Notes under the pieces: generated by a model
Seen by the model: only the letters and a program-made list of their open reading frames with translations
Databases searched by the model: none
What the model was told of the DNA's origin: nothing
Made by a program: the position numbers and the translations under genes
Shown here: positions 5,171 through 5,287 of the stretch, piece after piece
How positions within the stretch are numbered: position 1 is the first letter of the stretch
Layout of the letters: every line of letters begins with the position of its first letter
Assembly (NCBI GenBank): GCA_031273485.1
Contig: JAISRS010000272.1
Location: 1 to 5,287 of the forward strand
Source: Prevotellaceae bacterium
Lineage (GTDB): Bacteria; Bacteroidota; Bacteroidia; Bacteroidales; UBA932
DNA length: 5,287 nucleotides
Reading direction: 5' to 3'

Positions 5171-5287
5171 TTATTCCAATCTTTTGAATTCGATTCTTAG
5201 AACTTTTTTTGTTGTTTCCGTCACTTTAAAGTGTTCGCTGAGCCGCAGTCCTGCTATCCATGCGATTTCGTCGCCGGAAATTAATAC
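5171..5287 (-). CDS. tilS: C-terminal end of tRNA(Ile)-lysidine synthase TilS (partial)
   Basis: The frame is open from the window edge to TAA at 5173-5171 and encodes 38 residues: VLISGDEIAW, then IAGLRLSEHFKVTETTKKVL, then RIEFKRLE. The pattern of W-(I/L)-x-G-x-R-x-x-x-x-F-K-(V/I)-T-x-x-T-K-x-V-L-R-I is what I recall for the TilS C-terminal domain in Bacteroidota. TilS uses ATP and lysine to convert C34 of the AUA-reading isoleucine tRNA to lysidine, an essential modification. The catalytic N-terminal PP-loop domain lies outside the window, so the call rests on this short tail. It is in the same orientation as bioF but separated by 1.45 kb of repeats, so it is unlikely to share a transcript. 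Confidence 0.75.
   Translation of the reverse strand, partial: VLISGDEIAWIAGLRLSEHFKVTETTKKVLRIEFKRLE

Overview
The window looks like a piece of a Bacteroidota (probably Bacteroidales) chromosome. The grounds are the gene families and their order, AT-rich intergenic DNA, gene starts without Shine-Dalgarno sequences, and promoter-like TAnnTTTG elements. The exact genus cannot be told from the sequence alone. Every supported gene is on the minus strand.

Reading in the direction of transcription (right to left), positions 5287-5171 hold the last 38 codons of a gene that is most likely tilS (tRNA-Ile lysidine synthase). Then comes a gene-free stretch of about 1.45 kb (5170-3725), followed by a compact biotin operon bioF-bioG-bioC-bioD (3724-561). 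Last, behind its own promoter-like element, is the 5' part of a P-loop ATPase gene (446-1) that leaves the window.

The four biotin genes overlap or nearly touch (20-nt overlap F/G, 11-nt gap G/C, ATGA overlap C/D), so they are almost certainly co-transcribed and translationally coupled. BioC methylates malonyl-ACP so that it can be elongated as a disguised fatty acid. BioG removes the methyl group from pimeloyl-ACP methyl ester. BioF condenses pimeloyl-ACP with alanine to KAPA, and BioD makes dethiobiotin from DAPA. BioA (KAPA to DAPA) and BioB (dethiobiotin to biotin) are not in the window and must be supplied elsewhere if the pathway is complete.

The gene-free stretch is the unusual part. 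It is packed with several unrelated families of palindromic repeats: (1) 'AATCCACGAATTACACGAAT'-type flanking repeats, present as two direct copies on the left and one inverted copy on the right; (2) a 13-unit tandem array with 41-42 bp period, in which a constant linker separates hairpin cores of three different sequences; (3) two nearly identical 87-bp REP/BIME-like double hairpins 398 bp apart; (4) between those, a 133-bp near-perfect palindrome built from 23-bp modules; (5) a smaller 32-bp hairpin. No transposase, reverse transcriptase, cas gene or credible small protein is present there. I found no new enzymatic system; the repeat island, especially the array that keeps stem symmetry while changing stem sequence, is the best candidate for something undescribed.
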